Positions 43,607-53,419 of a stretch of 64,000 bases of DNA are shown here, piece by piece. A model generated the notes under the pieces. It was not told the origin of the DNA. It saw nothing but the letters and a program-made list of their open reading frames with translations, and ran no database searches. How positions within the stretch are numbered: the first letter of the stretch is position 1; the number at the start of each line of letters is the position of its first letter. The stretch is taken from the NCBI RefSeq assembly GCF_017745275.1, contig NZ_JAGHZS010000001.1:930001-994000 (forward strand), in the 5' to 3' direction. A program made the translations under genes and the position numbers. Source of the stretch: Chitinophaga sp. (GTDB lineage: Bacteria > Bacteroidota > Bacteroidia > Chitinophagales > Chitinophagaceae).

Positions 43607-44650
43607 TCAAATTGCTTTTTTCTTCAGTTGTCCGTTTTCTACCCACCACCAATACCAGGCGCCACCACTGGCTTTCGCGGGATCAAAGTCGGCTACAGAA
43701 AAACTGCCGTTGCCGCTGGCGCTGGCAGCTATTTCATATACCTTCAGTGCCTGGCCGCCGGCATTCCATTGCAGGGGTTGACCCTTTTCGCAAAGTTCCG
43801 GTTTTTTCAAACTATCTGTCAGGATAAAACAGGCCTTGCTTACGCCAAACACTTGCGCCATGCCATGCTCATCGATACATACCGCCGTTTTTTCATCCGG
43901 TGCAATACCTCTTGGAAAGATACCATGATCTTTGATAATACGACTCATAAACGTAACGTGGCGTCCTTCGCGGCCCCGCTTCATGTAATGCTGATCGCTG
44001 ATCACAGATTGGAGATACGGTGCATGCAGGAAGTCGTTGTTGTACAAGGTAACCAACGGATCATATGGATTGGCCAGCACGGAGTCAGATACCGCGCTGC
44101 CGCCTTCTCCGCTGTAGTATAAACCACTCAGTATAGCGCATCCTGCGCTGGTACCGCCTACCGGCACCTTCTTTTCGTTTAGGAGGTAGTTGATAGCAGC
44201 ATTCACTTTAGTGTTTCTCCAGTTATTCATGTAGCGCGACTGGTCCCCACCAGCGATGAAGAGCATTTCTGCGTTGCGGATAATATTGGCAACGGTATCA
44301 TTGTTGGCCAGTTCACGGGTAGTAATATTGAGCGTTTCTACCGAATTCACTTTTCCGAGTGAATCGATATCATGGTTATAGCTGCCATTGCCGGAAGCGG
44401 TGAGTACCACTACATCGCCACCGCCGCTGCGTGATATCATCCATTGGAAAGCGCCGTCTACATTACCGCCGCCGCCAATCAAAACTACGCCGCCGCGTAC
44501 AGGTGTAAGCACATCAGCTGTATCGCCAATGATACCAATGGATGCAGGCCGGCCGGGAATGGTGGGTACTTTAGCGGCACGTTGATAACAGGCCGTAAAA
44601 CAGATAGCCGTTGCCGTTATCACCGGCAATAAGAAAATATTTTTTTTCAT
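43607..44650 (-). CDS. Cyanophycinase (S51 serine peptidase), lipoprotein
   Basis: Predicted exopeptidase that degrades cyanophycin (Asp backbone with Arg side chains) to beta-Asp-Arg dipeptides. It is 347 aa from ATG 44650, which gives a lipoprotein signal (ICFTAC, Cys21). The S51 fold shows VVLIGGGGNVDGAF, MLFIAGGDQSRY (oxyanion glutamine) and PVGGTSAGCAIL with nucleophile Ser168. DQHYMKRGREGRH matches the His-containing DQH-x4-RGR-x-R signature special to cyanophycinases rather than peptidase E. Anchored outside the cytoplasm, it resembles extracellular CphE in role. It lies between susD (55 bases upstream) and the isoaspartyl peptidase gene. Confidence 0.9.
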   Translation of the reverse strand: MKKNIFLLPVITATAICFTACYQRAAKVPTIPGRPASIGIIGDTADVLTPVRGGVVLIGGGGNVDGAFQWMISRSGGGDVVVLTASGNGSYNHDIDSLGKVNSVETLNITTRELANNDTVANIIRNAEMLFIAGGDQSRYMNNWRNTKVNAAINYLLNEKKVPVGGTSAGCAILSGLYYSGEGGSAVSDSVLANPYDPLVTLYNNDFLHAPYLQSVISDQHYMKRGREGRHVTFMSRIIKDHGIFPRGIAPDEKTAVCIDEHGMAQVFGVSKACFILTDSLKKPELCEKGQPLQWNAGGQALKVYEIAASASGNGSFSVADFDPAKASGGAWYWWWVENGQLKKKAI

Positions 44651-44705
44651 CTGATCATCATTACAAGTTGCCGGATATGTTGCCGGCATAGGTTATCAAA
44701 TCGGG

Positions 44706-46100
44706 CTATTTATATTCCGGGTTTTGTTGCATGTTTTTGTTGGCCTTGGTTTCTGCATCGGGGATAGGGAATACATATCCGCGCTGGCCGGGTTTCAGCA
44801 ATACGGCACCCAGGGAGTTGATAGCATCCGCCGGTTCACGCGTAACATTGAGCCCTCTCCTTCTCAGGTCAAATAAACGTTGTCCTTCAAAGGCCAGTTC
44901 TTTAAACCGCTCAGTGTAAATAGCCGTGATCAGGGCATCTTTACCGGCGAAGTTCTCCGTTGTATATCCAGTGATGCGCGCTGCACGCAAGGCGTTCAGG
45001 TCATTGGCGCCATCGCTTACGCGGTTCTTCTCTGCCAGTGCCTCTGCACGAATCAGGTACATCTCACCGGTTCTGAATAACTTAATGTCTGCCAGACCGA
45101 TGTTACCATCCGGACCATAATATTTGTTAACGATGTATTTGGAAGTACCATCGCCACGGGTATCATCATAGAGAATGTAAGCAGGATAGCGTACGTCTTT
45201 GTCTTTATCAAACAGGTTAATTAGCTCAAAAGACGGCGCATAGTATACTACATCGCCATCGTAGTAAACAGCACCCACAGGATCATTCACCCCGGCCACC
45301 TGTTTCAGTTTCCAGATTACCTCTGATTGTTTGGTATCTTTCCAGATAGCAGGAAAATCAGCTGCACTGGCCAGGGGAGCTGCATCAATAGCAGCAGTAG
45401 CATAGGTGATGGCGTCATCCCATTTTTTAGCATACAGGGCCGCTCTTGCACGGATAGCGGCTACACCGGCCAACGTAATACGGGAGTTATCGTCTGCATC
45501 TGCAGGAATGAGAGTGCTGGCCAGTTGCAGGTCTTTCTCAATGGCAGTCATTACATCCCCAAAAGTATTACGGGCAGGAAAACCGATGACAGATGTATCC
45601 ATGAATGGTACACCCATCGCGGCTGGTTCGTAGGCTTCCGCATAACTCTGTAATAGTTGAAAATGGCAATAAGCACGAAGCGCCAGGGCTTCGCCGCGGT
45701 ACCTGTCTTTCAAAGCTATATCATTTCCCTTGGCAGGCACCCGGTTCACGGCACCCAGTACGCGATTCACGCGATCAATGGTGATGTAGTACTCCCCGAA
45801 AGAACCAGTGATAGTTGTACTGCCCGGATCTATCTGCCAGCGGTAGGAAGCCACTCCCCTACCCAAATTATTTTCACTGGGCAACGTACATTCATCGGAG
45901 AGCAGCGATACACTGTAGATGGTGTTGTAGGTTAATGCAGCGTAAGCGCCTATCAGGCCTCCATTCAGGTCGGCCACATTGCGGAAAGTTCTTTCCGGAT
46001 CAATAATACTATCGGTAGGTTGCAGGTCCAGTTGCTTGTTGCAGGAGAACAATGCAAAAGGCAGTAGTATTAACAGGTATTTTATATAACGGATCGTCAT
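44706..46100 (-). CDS. SusD/RagB family nutrient-binding lipoprotein (cyanophycin-type locus)
   Basis: Predicted surface lipoprotein paired with the upstream SusC, 464 aa. Lipoprotein signal ends ALFSCNK (Cys20). It has DPERTFRNVADLNGGLIGAYAALT, GEALALRAYCHFQLLQSYAEAYEPAAMGVPF and the C-terminal ERFKELAFEGQRLFDLRRRG. At 464 aa it is shorter than the locus 1 copy and close to the short SusD-like subfamily. Given the two peptidases downstream it may bind peptide rather than glycan; that is inference from context. Confidence 0.92.
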   Translation of the reverse strand: MTIRYIKYLLILLPFALFSCNKQLDLQPTDSIIDPERTFRNVADLNGGLIGAYAALTYNTIYSVSLLSDECTLPSENNLGRGVASYRWQIDPGSTTITGSFGEYYITIDRVNRVLGAVNRVPAKGNDIALKDRYRGEALALRAYCHFQLLQSYAEAYEPAAMGVPFMDTSVIGFPARNTFGDVMTAIEKDLQLASTLIPADADDNSRITLAGVAAIRARAALYAKKWDDAITYATAAIDAAPLASAADFPAIWKDTKQSEVIWKLKQVAGVNDPVGAVYYDGDVVYYAPSFELINLFDKDKDVRYPAYILYDDTRGDGTSKYIVNKYYGPDGNIGLADIKLFRTGEMYLIRAEALAEKNRVSDGANDLNALRAARITGYTTENFAGKDALITAIYTERFKELAFEGQRLFDLRRRGLNVTREPADAINSLGAVLLKPGQRGYVFPIPDAETKANKNMQQNPEYK

Positions 46101-46112
46101 GAGTTGCTGGTT

Positions 46113-49100
46113 TTAGAAATTAACATTCAGGCCAAAAGTGTAAGTCCGCGCACTGGGATAATCGAACATCCCGGTTCCGTTATTATTTTCCGGATCAAAG
46201 CTTTTCCATTTGGTCCAGGTGTACAGGTTCTGCGCCTGCGCAAATACCTGGACGCCCTGTACAAATTTCAGATGCGTGGCTACAAATGTTTTAGGAACGT
46301 TATAGCCGACACTCAGGTTTCTCAAACGCAGGTAAGATGCGTCCTGTATGTCTTTAGATGAATAGTTACGGGGCGATGTAATGCCTGGCAGAATAGCGTT
46401 ATCACCAGGCTTTTTCCAACGATCGTATAACATACGCTTCGACTGATTACTGCTGGCGAAAGAAGGATTTTCATTATAGTAGTCTTCATTCAGGTAACGC
46501 ATGGCTTTATTGGCAAAGGTGAAGAGCGCATTTAAGTAAAATCCTTTCCAGGTAAGTGAAGTATTAAATCCGCCGGTCAATGGTGGAATATAGGTACCAA
46601 ATTCTGCTACGCTCAAAGCGGTTTCATTATAGTTGCTGGTTTTATTACCGGCGCGATCGTAATACAATGGTTTACCATTGGCCGGATCTACACCTGCCCA
46701 CTTCGGCGCATAGTGTGAACCATAGGGCAGCCCTACTCTTACAATCTGGGAGAGGCCCTGTGTAAACTCTGTAGCGGTTCCTAAATCGGTGATCACGTTT
46801 TTATTATAGGCAAAGTTGACGCCGACCGTCCAGGTGAAATCTTTATGGCGGATCACATCTCCCTGTACATCCATTTCTATTCCCCTGTTGCGCATAGCAC
46901 CGGAGTTAAGCGACAAGGTATAAAACCCGGAAGTAATGGACTGTGGCTGATCTACAAAGAGGTTGTTGGTAATTTTATTATACACATCGGTCACGATACG
47001 GATACGGTTATCCAACATACCGAGGTCAAAGCCAATATTCAGTTCTTTGGCGTATTCCCAGTCGTACGCCGGGTTACCGGCCTGGTAAGGATAAATACCC
47101 GGGTTGCCGCCATACTGAATTGTTTTAAACGTACGGAAATAAGCGAAAGGCCCGGTACCGGTAAATGGATTGGCAGAAGTACCGTAGCTGGCCCTGAAGC
47201 GAAGGTTATTCACCAGCGCCACATCTTTCAGGAAATTCTCGCGCTTCACTTCCCAGCCGAAACCAACAGAATAGAAGCCATGCCAGCGGTTATTAACAGG
47301 TACGGTAGACGCGCCATCCCTGCGGTAGCTGGCGTTCAGGGTATATTTTTCATTGTAGGTATAACGTCCTACTGCGATGTAAGAAGCCAGTGCGCTCCTG
47401 GTTCTGGCGCCATGTAATAAAGGAGAATAAGGAGAACCCGGCGTGATAGCTGCCGGAGTAGCAGGCAAACGGCCATCCAGGTAGTATCCGGTGTAATCGA
47501 AAGAGCGATAGTTGTTGCTCACATATTCATAGTAACCGGATACTTCAAAATCGTGCTTATCCACAATTTTGCCGTAGGTTAAACCGGAAGTACTTACCAA
47601 TGTGAAGTTTCGGGTGGTACCTTCTCCGAAGCTGCCTTTGGCGCCATTGTCTACTTTATAACCGGAATAAGAATCCGGGTTGATATATTGTTCAGCAGTG
47701 GTTTCTCTAAAATCCAGTCCTAATCTCGTTTTAGCCACCAATCCCTTTGCCAGCTGATAATTCAGGGAAGTACCAATAATACTTTTCAGCTGATTTTCTT
47801 TAGCGGAAGTATTCAGCATTGCTTCTAACGCTTTGCTGCCTTCACGGGGATCGAGGGTAGGATATTCATGGCGGTTATAGCGGGTCATCAATGTACCATC
47901 CGCGGCATAAGGATATTCATATGGCATGGCGTAGTACACAGCAGCCAGCGTGTTTTCCCCGCTGCTGGAGGCTTCATTGCGAATAAAAGACGACTCCGTA
48001 TAGCCGAGACCGATATTGATGTTGGCCGTTAATCTACCTGCATTGAAATCCACATTATTCTTGAAGCTGTAACGTTTTAAATCGGAACGTCGGGCAATAC
48101 CCTGTTGATTAAAATAGTTGACAGAGCTATAAAATCTCACATTATCATTTCCTCCGCTGGCGCTCAGCTGCTGTTCCTGGAATTTCCCGGTTTGCAGGAA
48201 AAACTTCTTCCAGTTGGTATTCATGCCACGTAAGCTATCCAGGATATGATCTGCCTGTTTTTGCTCTGCTGGTGTTTTGGTAGCGTAATCAGGATTTTTG
48301 GGAGAATAATCCCAGCCGGGTCCATTACTTTCACCGGTTTCCAGCCCCACTTCTTCCTGGAATTGCAGCACTTCTTTCGAGTTCATCATCTCATACTTCG
48401 GCGTGGTCATATTGGAGAAGCCGTATTGTGATTTATAGCTGATGGCTACTCTACCGGTTTGGCCTTTTTTAGTAGTGATCACGATTACGCCGTTGGAGCC
48501 ACGGGAACCGTACAATGCTTTGGCAGAAGCATCTTTCAGCACGGTCACGGAAGCAATATCTTCGGGGTTGATGCCCTGAAAAGCGCCGGATTCAATGGGG
48601 ATGCCATCCATTACGTAGAGCGGTGCAGACGTACCATTGATGGTACCCACGCCTCTTACGGTTACAGTAGCACTGCTACCGGGTTGTCCGGAGCCGGCTG
48701 CTACTACCATGCCGGGCACACGGCCCTGGAGGATCTGGTCGAAGCTACCCATGGGTACCTGCGTAATTTTATCAGCACCTATAATACCGGAAGCGGCGGT
48801 AGATTTATCCCTGGCATAATTCGTATAACCGGTAACCGTTACTGCGTTCAGGGTCTTGATATCTTCGGTGAGTTTGATGTTGATAACCTGGCGGTTGTTA
48901 ATTGGTACTTCCTGTGGCACATAGCCTACCAGTGAGAATCTCAGGGTTTTCACCTGGTCGGGAATAGTTAAGGTATAAGTACCATCTGCCTGGGTGAGCG
49001 CCCCGGCAGTGGCCCCTACGGCTCTTATTGTCACACCGGGAAGGGGGAGGTTATCCATGCCGCGCACGGTGCCGGTAATGGTGATATTGTCGGCCGCCGT

Positions 49101-49472
49101 AGTAGCCGGGGTTTGGGCATATACTACTACGAGGCCGTCTTCCTTCAGCCGGTAAGCCAGGTTGGTACCGGCAAAGGCCTGTGTCAGCACTGCATCAAGG
49201 GTAGCATCTGTTGCGGCTACGGTCACTTTCTTATTGTCCGGAAGTGTTTTATCGTGAAACACAAATCGATAAGTCGTTTGCTGCTCCACCGTTTTCAGCA
49301 ATTGCCGGATACTTGTTTCCTTTACCTGCAGGGTTATATTTTCCTGCCCAAAACAAATAGCCTGCACCCGAAGGCAGGTCAAAAAAAGTAAAATTGTCAA
49401 TTTCATAGTTAGCAGCAATTTGCCGGCGGGAACAGGCTTCCCTTTCCATTCCAGGAATACAAGTTTTAACAT
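46113..49472 (-). CDS. SusC/RagA family TonB-dependent receptor with STN signalling domain (cyanophycin-type locus)
   Basis: Predicted outer membrane transporter, 1119 aa. The ATG at 49472 is used; an internal ATG at 49406 (MKLTILLFLTCLRVQA) gives a cleaner signal peptide and is a real alternative. Domains: STN (about 45-115: TSIRQLLKTVEQQTTYRFVF), carboxypeptidase-like regulatory domain (about 127-210), plug (DKITQVPMGSFDQILQGRVPG, TVRGVGTINGTSAPLYVMDG, VTVLKDASAKALYGSRGSNGV) and a barrel ending FGLNVNF. The STN domain is what lets a receptor signal to FecR, and fecR and sigma are next to it, so the substrate probably induces its own locus. Confidence 0.94.
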   Translation of the reverse strand: MLKLVFLEWKGKPVPAGKLLLTMKLTILLFLTCLRVQAICFGQENITLQVKETSIRQLLKTVEQQTTYRFVFHDKTLPDNKKVTVAATDATLDAVLTQAFAGTNLAYRLKEDGLVVVYAQTPATTAADNITITGTVRGMDNLPLPGVTIRAVGATAGALTQADGTYTLTIPDQVKTLRFSLVGYVPQEVPINNRQVINIKLTEDIKTLNAVTVTGYTNYARDKSTAASGIIGADKITQVPMGSFDQILQGRVPGMVVAAGSGQPGSSATVTVRGVGTINGTSAPLYVMDGIPIESGAFQGINPEDIASVTVLKDASAKALYGSRGSNGVIVITTKKGQTGRVAISYKSQYGFSNMTTPKYEMMNSKEVLQFQEEVGLETGESNGPGWDYSPKNPDYATKTPAEQKQADHILDSLRGMNTNWKKFFLQTGKFQEQQLSASGGNDNVRFYSSVNYFNQQGIARRSDLKRYSFKNNVDFNAGRLTANINIGLGYTESSFIRNEASSSGENTLAAVYYAMPYEYPYAADGTLMTRYNRHEYPTLDPREGSKALEAMLNTSAKENQLKSIIGTSLNYQLAKGLVAKTRLGLDFRETTAEQYINPDSYSGYKVDNGAKGSFGEGTTRNFTLVSTSGLTYGKIVDKHDFEVSGYYEYVSNNYRSFDYTGYYLDGRLPATPAAITPGSPYSPLLHGARTRSALASYIAVGRYTYNEKYTLNASYRRDGASTVPVNNRWHGFYSVGFGWEVKRENFLKDVALVNNLRFRASYGTSANPFTGTGPFAYFRTFKTIQYGGNPGIYPYQAGNPAYDWEYAKELNIGFDLGMLDNRIRIVTDVYNKITNNLFVDQPQSITSGFYTLSLNSGAMRNRGIEMDVQGDVIRHKDFTWTVGVNFAYNKNVITDLGTATEFTQGLSQIVRVGLPYGSHYAPKWAGVDPANGKPLYYDRAGNKTSNYNETALSVAEFGTYIPPLTGGFNTSLTWKGFYLNALFTFANKAMRYLNEDYYNENPSFASSNQSKRMLYDRWKKPGDNAILPGITSPRNYSSKDIQDASYLRLRNLSVGYNVPKTFVATHLKFVQGVQVFAQAQNLYTWTKWKSFDPENNNGTGMFDYPSARTYTFGLNVNF

Positions 49473-49578
49473 ACCTTTGATGTTGGTTTAGTAAATGATC
49501 AATCCCGACATTTCTGAACTTTTCGGGGGAAGTGTGCCACCACTTCCCCTTCTTTATTTTTGGTTGACTTACACTACG

Positions 49579-50610
49579 TTATTTGCTGATAATAATGGCG
49601 CCATTCACCATTTTGAAATTGAAAGGATACGATAACTGCAAAGCATCCAGTGCTTTGATGATCGTTTCACTTTCGAAGGTGCCGGAGTAACGGTATTCTT
49701 TCACGGTATCATCTGCAAACTCCACCCGGATGCCGTACCACTTCTCCAGTTTCGCCGCAATGGCTTCCAGGGTTTCATTTTCAATTTCAAGCCGGTTGCG
49801 TACCCAGGCAATTTCTTTTGCTTTATGATTCACCGGATCTGCATCCAGTGGCGCTACCGCAAATGGTTTGGCTGCTGCGGTGATTAACTTTTGATTTGGT
49901 TGCAATACAATTTTTTGCCCGGGATGTGCCGCCACGGTCACTTCTACTTTTCCTTTAAACAGTGCCGTTTCTGTTTCATGATCAGGGTATGCGCTGACAT
50001 TAAAAACAGTGCCCAGTACTTTGATATCTACCGCCGCCGTATGTACTATAAAAGGATATTGCGCATTTTGTGTCACATCAAAAAAAGCTTCCCCGGTGAG
50101 CGTGAGCTGCCTGTTGTGCCGGTTAAATCCGGGAGATAACTCTACCCTACTATTTTCCCGTAATACCATTGATGACCCATCTGGCAATACCACGGTTTTA
50201 CGGGGATCTTTACCGGCATTGATCACCACTTCTTTTCCGGGTGTTGGGGAATGGCGGTAAAAAAAGAAGGCACTGCCCGCCAGCAATGCGATACCACCTA
50301 TTGCGGCGGCATATTTCCATACCCGGAAGCGGGAACCGGCATGACCGGAGTCCTCGTCTACCGCCTGTTGCAGCAGATCATACCGGGCAATTCCATCTTC
50401 CAGATGCCTCAGCTGCTCCAGGCGATTACCCTGCCCGGCAGATAACAACTTTACAAGGCTACGTGCTTCCGCTATCAGAGCGGCTTTTTCAGGATGCTGC
50501 TGTTGCCAGCCTTCCCAGAACAACACATCCTTATCATGTTCCTCCAGGCAATAGCGCTGAAAGGATTCATCACATGCAAAATCGATGACTTCGTATTCCT
50601 GGAAATTCAT
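49579..50610 (-). CDS. FecR family anti-sigma factor (cyanophycin-type locus)
   Basis: Predicted inner membrane anti-sigma regulator, 343 aa from ATG 50610 (MNFQEYEVIDFACDES); an upstream ATG at 50649 would add 13 residues. Cytoplasmic N-terminal region, one membrane helix (about 98-116, YAAAIGGIALLAGSAFFFY), FecR domain (TVVLPDGSSMVLRENSRVEL, LTGEAFFDVTQNA) and C-terminal DUF4974/STN-like domain (about 270-343, NETLEAIAAKLEKWYGIRV). It lies between the sigma gene and susC in the same orientation. Confidence 0.92.
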   Translation of the reverse strand: MNFQEYEVIDFACDESFQRYCLEEHDKDVLFWEGWQQQHPEKAALIAEARSLVKLLSAGQGNRLEQLRHLEDGIARYDLLQQAVDEDSGHAGSRFRVWKYAAAIGGIALLAGSAFFFYRHSPTPGKEVVINAGKDPRKTVVLPDGSSMVLRENSRVELSPGFNRHNRQLTLTGEAFFDVTQNAQYPFIVHTAAVDIKVLGTVFNVSAYPDHETETALFKGKVEVTVAAHPGQKIVLQPNQKLITAAAKPFAVAPLDADPVNHKAKEIAWVRNRLEIENETLEAIAAKLEKWYGIRVEFADDTVKEYRYSGTFESETIIKALDALQLSYPFNFKMVNGAIIISK

Positions 50611-50699
50611 GGAGGTAATGCCTTTGATTATACAGACGGCAGAATGCATGACTTTTCCTAAGCGTTTTTAAATTTTTTTTTCGGGAGATAGATACCTGC

Positions 50700-51251
50700 T
50701 TATTTCAGCATCTTCCGGAGGGACTTGATGGCATCATAGATGGTATTGTAAGCCGTTTTCACGGTTTGAGAGGTTTGTGCGGCTATTTGTTCATAAGAAA
50801 GGCCTTCAAAGAATTTCAGTCGTACCAGCTCAATCTGCCTGGGGGTTAAGGCTTTCAGGGCTTGTTGCAGTCGTTGCTTCAGTTCTTCATCCTGTTGCAC
50901 CTGGATGATGATCTCTTCATAAGATAATTCATTTTCCGCATCGTTGTCCGTCATCCGGTGAATAGCAGTATGAATTCGCTGCTGGTAGGCCAACTGGTCC
51001 AGCAGCTGGCGTTTAAGGGCGGTAAACAGGTAGGCAGGAACGTTCGTTACGGGAGGCAGGGTTTGGTGGCGGCTCCACAACTGCAAAAACAACTGTGTGA
51101 TACAGTCTTTCACCAGCTCATCGCTGCCGGTTGTTTTCAATCCAAACCGCAGCAGATGTGAATAAGTGTTGTTATACAGCGCAAACAACGCCTGTTTATC
51201 GCCGTTTCTCAGACGTTCCCAAAAAATGTTATTGTCTTCTTCATAAGACAT
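50700..51251 (-). CDS. ECF RNA polymerase sigma factor (cyanophycin-type locus)
   Basis: Predicted ECF sigma factor, 183 aa. Region 2 spans about 9-75 (FWERLRNGDKQALFALYNNTY, ELVKDCITQLFLQLWSR), region 4 about 125-180 (LKALTPRQIELVRLKFFEGLSYEQIAAQTSQTVKTAYNTIY). It lies 89 bases upstream of fecR, same strand, and probably drives the fecR-susC-susD-cyanophycinase-peptidase genes when released. Confidence 0.93.
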   Translation of the reverse strand: MSYEEDNNIFWERLRNGDKQALFALYNNTYSHLLRFGLKTTGSDELVKDCITQLFLQLWSRHQTLPPVTNVPAYLFTALKRQLLDQLAYQQRIHTAIHRMTDNDAENELSYEEIIIQVQQDEELKQRLQQALKALTPRQIELVRLKFFEGLSYEQIAAQTSQTVKTAYNTIYDAIKSLRKMLK

Positions 51252-51348
51252 ACCAGTTGCTATGCCGGATAGTTTACCGTAATCATCCGCTGATTTCGCG
51301 CATCCTGGGGTTAAGATACTGCGAAAATTATTTTTTACTGCATTTCAT

Positions 51349-52887
51349 TCAGATGCCCAGCATAATCTGCTCTTCTTCCAGCTCTGCCTCCTCCTTTGAA
51401 ACGGCCGGGCGATCAATTTCCCCGGTAAGCAACAGCGTATAAGCCAGTAATAATACGATCAGCAATACCTGGTAACGTAATACAATAGGCGCTGCCAACA
51501 CACTAAAGCCAAAATTGATCAAAATAAATGTCCAGCACAATAGCAACGCGATATTAAATTTACGGCTGGATTTCCTGATACCTTTTTTGACCAGGTAACG
51601 AATAGTTTCTTCCAAAAACAATAAATGGCAAATAACAATCAATGAAGGGAATAAGGCCATGAGCGTACTTTGCAGCTCATCGTATTTGCTCCTGGGCTTC
51701 TGTATTTTTCCATCCGTAAAAAAGGCAGTTACACTGGCAGTATCAAACACCATAAACGGGCGATTGTAAGCTGCTAATACCTCCGGCTCCGGCAATAAAT
51801 ACAGTATTGCATTTTCCCGCAGGTAGTGGCGCGCAAAATCTACCGGGTATTTTTTAATTGTGTATGCCCCGTAACTCCTGAACAGCGGCGCCAGGTTAGC
51901 CCAGCAAGTATAAACATCCGCGTCCTTATGTGCCTGTGAATACTCTCCCAACATCGTTTTTTGCGGGCCGGCATTATCCCACATAAATACTGCACCATCC
52001 CATACATGTTTCTTTTTGGAACTTTGTCGTAAATTTTCACAGTAATGATACACCAGCTTATGCACGTGCGCAAACTGTGCAGGTACCCCGGTGGAATCCA
52101 GCTTCCGGTATTGCAACATGTACATCGAATTATTCATCAGCTGCCAGCCACTGAAAACAGAGAACTCGCGTACACCGGTGTACTCATAAGTACGCTGCCT
52201 GACAAATCCCATAAAGGAAAGAATCAACATTACCGGCAATAAAATAGCCGCCGCCTTCTGCCATTTTTTATACTTCGACAACAATATCGGAATTAACGCC
52301 ACCAACGGATAAAACATAGCGTGATAACGGATAGTGAAGGCTAAACCCAGCACCAGTGCATGTAATACAAGAATGAAATTAGTAGGCCTATGCAGCATCC
52401 AGAGCAGCAGCGTAATCCAGGTAAGTCCGAGTGATAAAAACACGGCATCCGAAATGAAATAATTACTGAGAAAAGGGAACAACGGGTTGATCAGCAAAAA
52501 CGCATAGAAGCCATACCTGAAGTAACCATCCGGACGAAAAATATACACAATGCTAAAGTAAAAGAACCAGGCGCTCAATTCCAGCAAGGTCAATTGCAGC
52601 ACGGCCAGCGCAGTTTCCGAATGCGATACCTGGTGAAACAGCCACAAAAATTTAGAATAGCCAAGTGGCCAAAGGTTATGATCCAGGTTTTGTAATGCTG
52701 TTGTCATATAGGAGCCGGTATCGGAAGTAAAATCCATATAAGGAAAAAAATGCTTGAATACCACCATCCTGATGATGACTACAGCTATAGCTATCGCTAA
52801 CAACAGGCGATTCTGGCGGTCAGTGAAAACGAAAGCACCGAAACTCCGGGCAGGTGTATTAACAGGCAGCAAAGGTGATAATAGCAT
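51349..52887 (-). CDS. Multi-spanning membrane protein, GT-C glycosyltransferase-like
   Basis: A 512-residue protein with about ten membrane segments, starting near residue 29 (LLLAIAIAVVIIRMVV). Between the first two helices it has FMDFTSDTGSY, an acidic loop in the position of the catalytic Asp of GT-C enzymes (ArnT/PMT type), and later YFISDAVFLSLGLTW and FTIRYHAMFYPLVALIPIL. A large extracytoplasmic region (about 225-400) has ANLAPLFRSYGAYTIKKYP. This layout suggests a lipid-linked sugar transferase, but I do not recognise a named family. It stands alone, 97 bases after the sigma gene on the same strand. Confidence 0.75.
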   Translation of the reverse strand: MLLSPLLPVNTPARSFGAFVFTDRQNRLLLAIAIAVVIIRMVVFKHFFPYMDFTSDTGSYMTTALQNLDHNLWPLGYSKFLWLFHQVSHSETALAVLQLTLLELSAWFFYFSIVYIFRPDGYFRYGFYAFLLINPLFPFLSNYFISDAVFLSLGLTWITLLLWMLHRPTNFILVLHALVLGLAFTIRYHAMFYPLVALIPILLSKYKKWQKAAAILLPVMLILSFMGFVRQRTYEYTGVREFSVFSGWQLMNNSMYMLQYRKLDSTGVPAQFAHVHKLVYHYCENLRQSSKKKHVWDGAVFMWDNAGPQKTMLGEYSQAHKDADVYTCWANLAPLFRSYGAYTIKKYPVDFARHYLRENAILYLLPEPEVLAAYNRPFMVFDTASVTAFFTDGKIQKPRSKYDELQSTLMALFPSLIVICHLLFLEETIRYLVKKGIRKSSRKFNIALLLCWTFILINFGFSVLAAPIVLRYQVLLIVLLLAYTLLLTGEIDRPAVSKEEAELEEEQIMLGI

Positions 52888-53207
52888 AGTTATACTTTTA
52901 ATTGATCCAACCGGCAGGATCTATGGTTTTATGCGGTAATGAGGGTTTCTATTCAGGGTTGACTGCATGTACAAGTATAAGGGCTACAACTGAAACCGCA
53001 ATTCAGTGAAGCGGGTTAATGTATACCTGATGACTAAACTTAATACAACGTACTACCCCGGAGGCTGCCACCTTTAAGCCAGGAAATAGGCCTGTATTGC
53101 CTTTATTGCATTACAAACGATTAAAATTCAAGGTTTTTTCAAAAAAACCGGGTTTAAAATTTGTTCTTTTTGCGAAAAGTCCTAATTTCGCCGTCCTGAA
53201 TTACTAT
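52888..53207. other. Gene-free stretch upstream of tRNA-Gln
   Basis: About 320 bases between the membrane protein start and the tRNA. Apart from the tRNA promoter at 53160-53190 I see no ORF, repeat or strong hairpin. Confidence 0.6.
53160..53190 (+). promoter_or_regulatory. tRNA-Gln promoter
   Basis: TTTG (53160-53163), N19, TAATTTCG (53183-53190) matches the Bacteroidota consensus with one mismatch. Transcription would begin about 10 bases before the tRNA. Confidence 0.6.
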
Positions 53208-53278
53208 TGCCTGATAGTATAACGGTAGTACTCGCGACTCTGACTCGCTCAGTCTTGGTTCGAATCCAGGTCAGGCAA
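53208..53278 (+). tRNA. tRNA-Gln (anticodon CTG)
   Basis: A 71-base cloverleaf reads by eye. The acceptor TGCCTGA pairs with TCAGGCA. The D arm is GTAT-AACGGTA-GTAC. The anticodon loop CTCTGAC has T33, anticodon CTG and A37. The T arm is CTTGG-TTCGAAT-CCAGG and the discriminator base is A. The first pair T1-A72 is a glutamine identity feature. The outer anticodon stem pair is a C27-T43 mismatch. CCA is not encoded. A terminator follows directly. Confidence 0.92.
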
Positions 53279-53280
53279 CA

Positions 53281-53309
53281 AAAAGCCGAAGCTAAGCTTC
53301 GGCTTTTTT
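53281..53309 (+). terminator. tRNA-Gln terminator
   Basis: AAAAGCCGAAGCT (53281-53293) and AGCTTCGGCTTTT (53295-53307) are complementary, running into a T tract. It begins two bases after the tRNA. Confidence 0.88.
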
Positions 53310-53419
53310 ATTGTTGATTTCGATCGTTCTACCTTGTTTTACCGGTGATTGTTCAGTCACTGCGCCTCCGGCCTGATCATTTATATTTTCCCCGATAATG
53401 GCTTTGAGGTCAACGCTCT

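Noticed and set aside
42550..44650. Cyanophycin storage (synthesis) locus
   Set aside because: No cyanophycin synthetase gene is seen, and both degrading enzymes carry export signals and sit with susCD, which fits use of an outside source.
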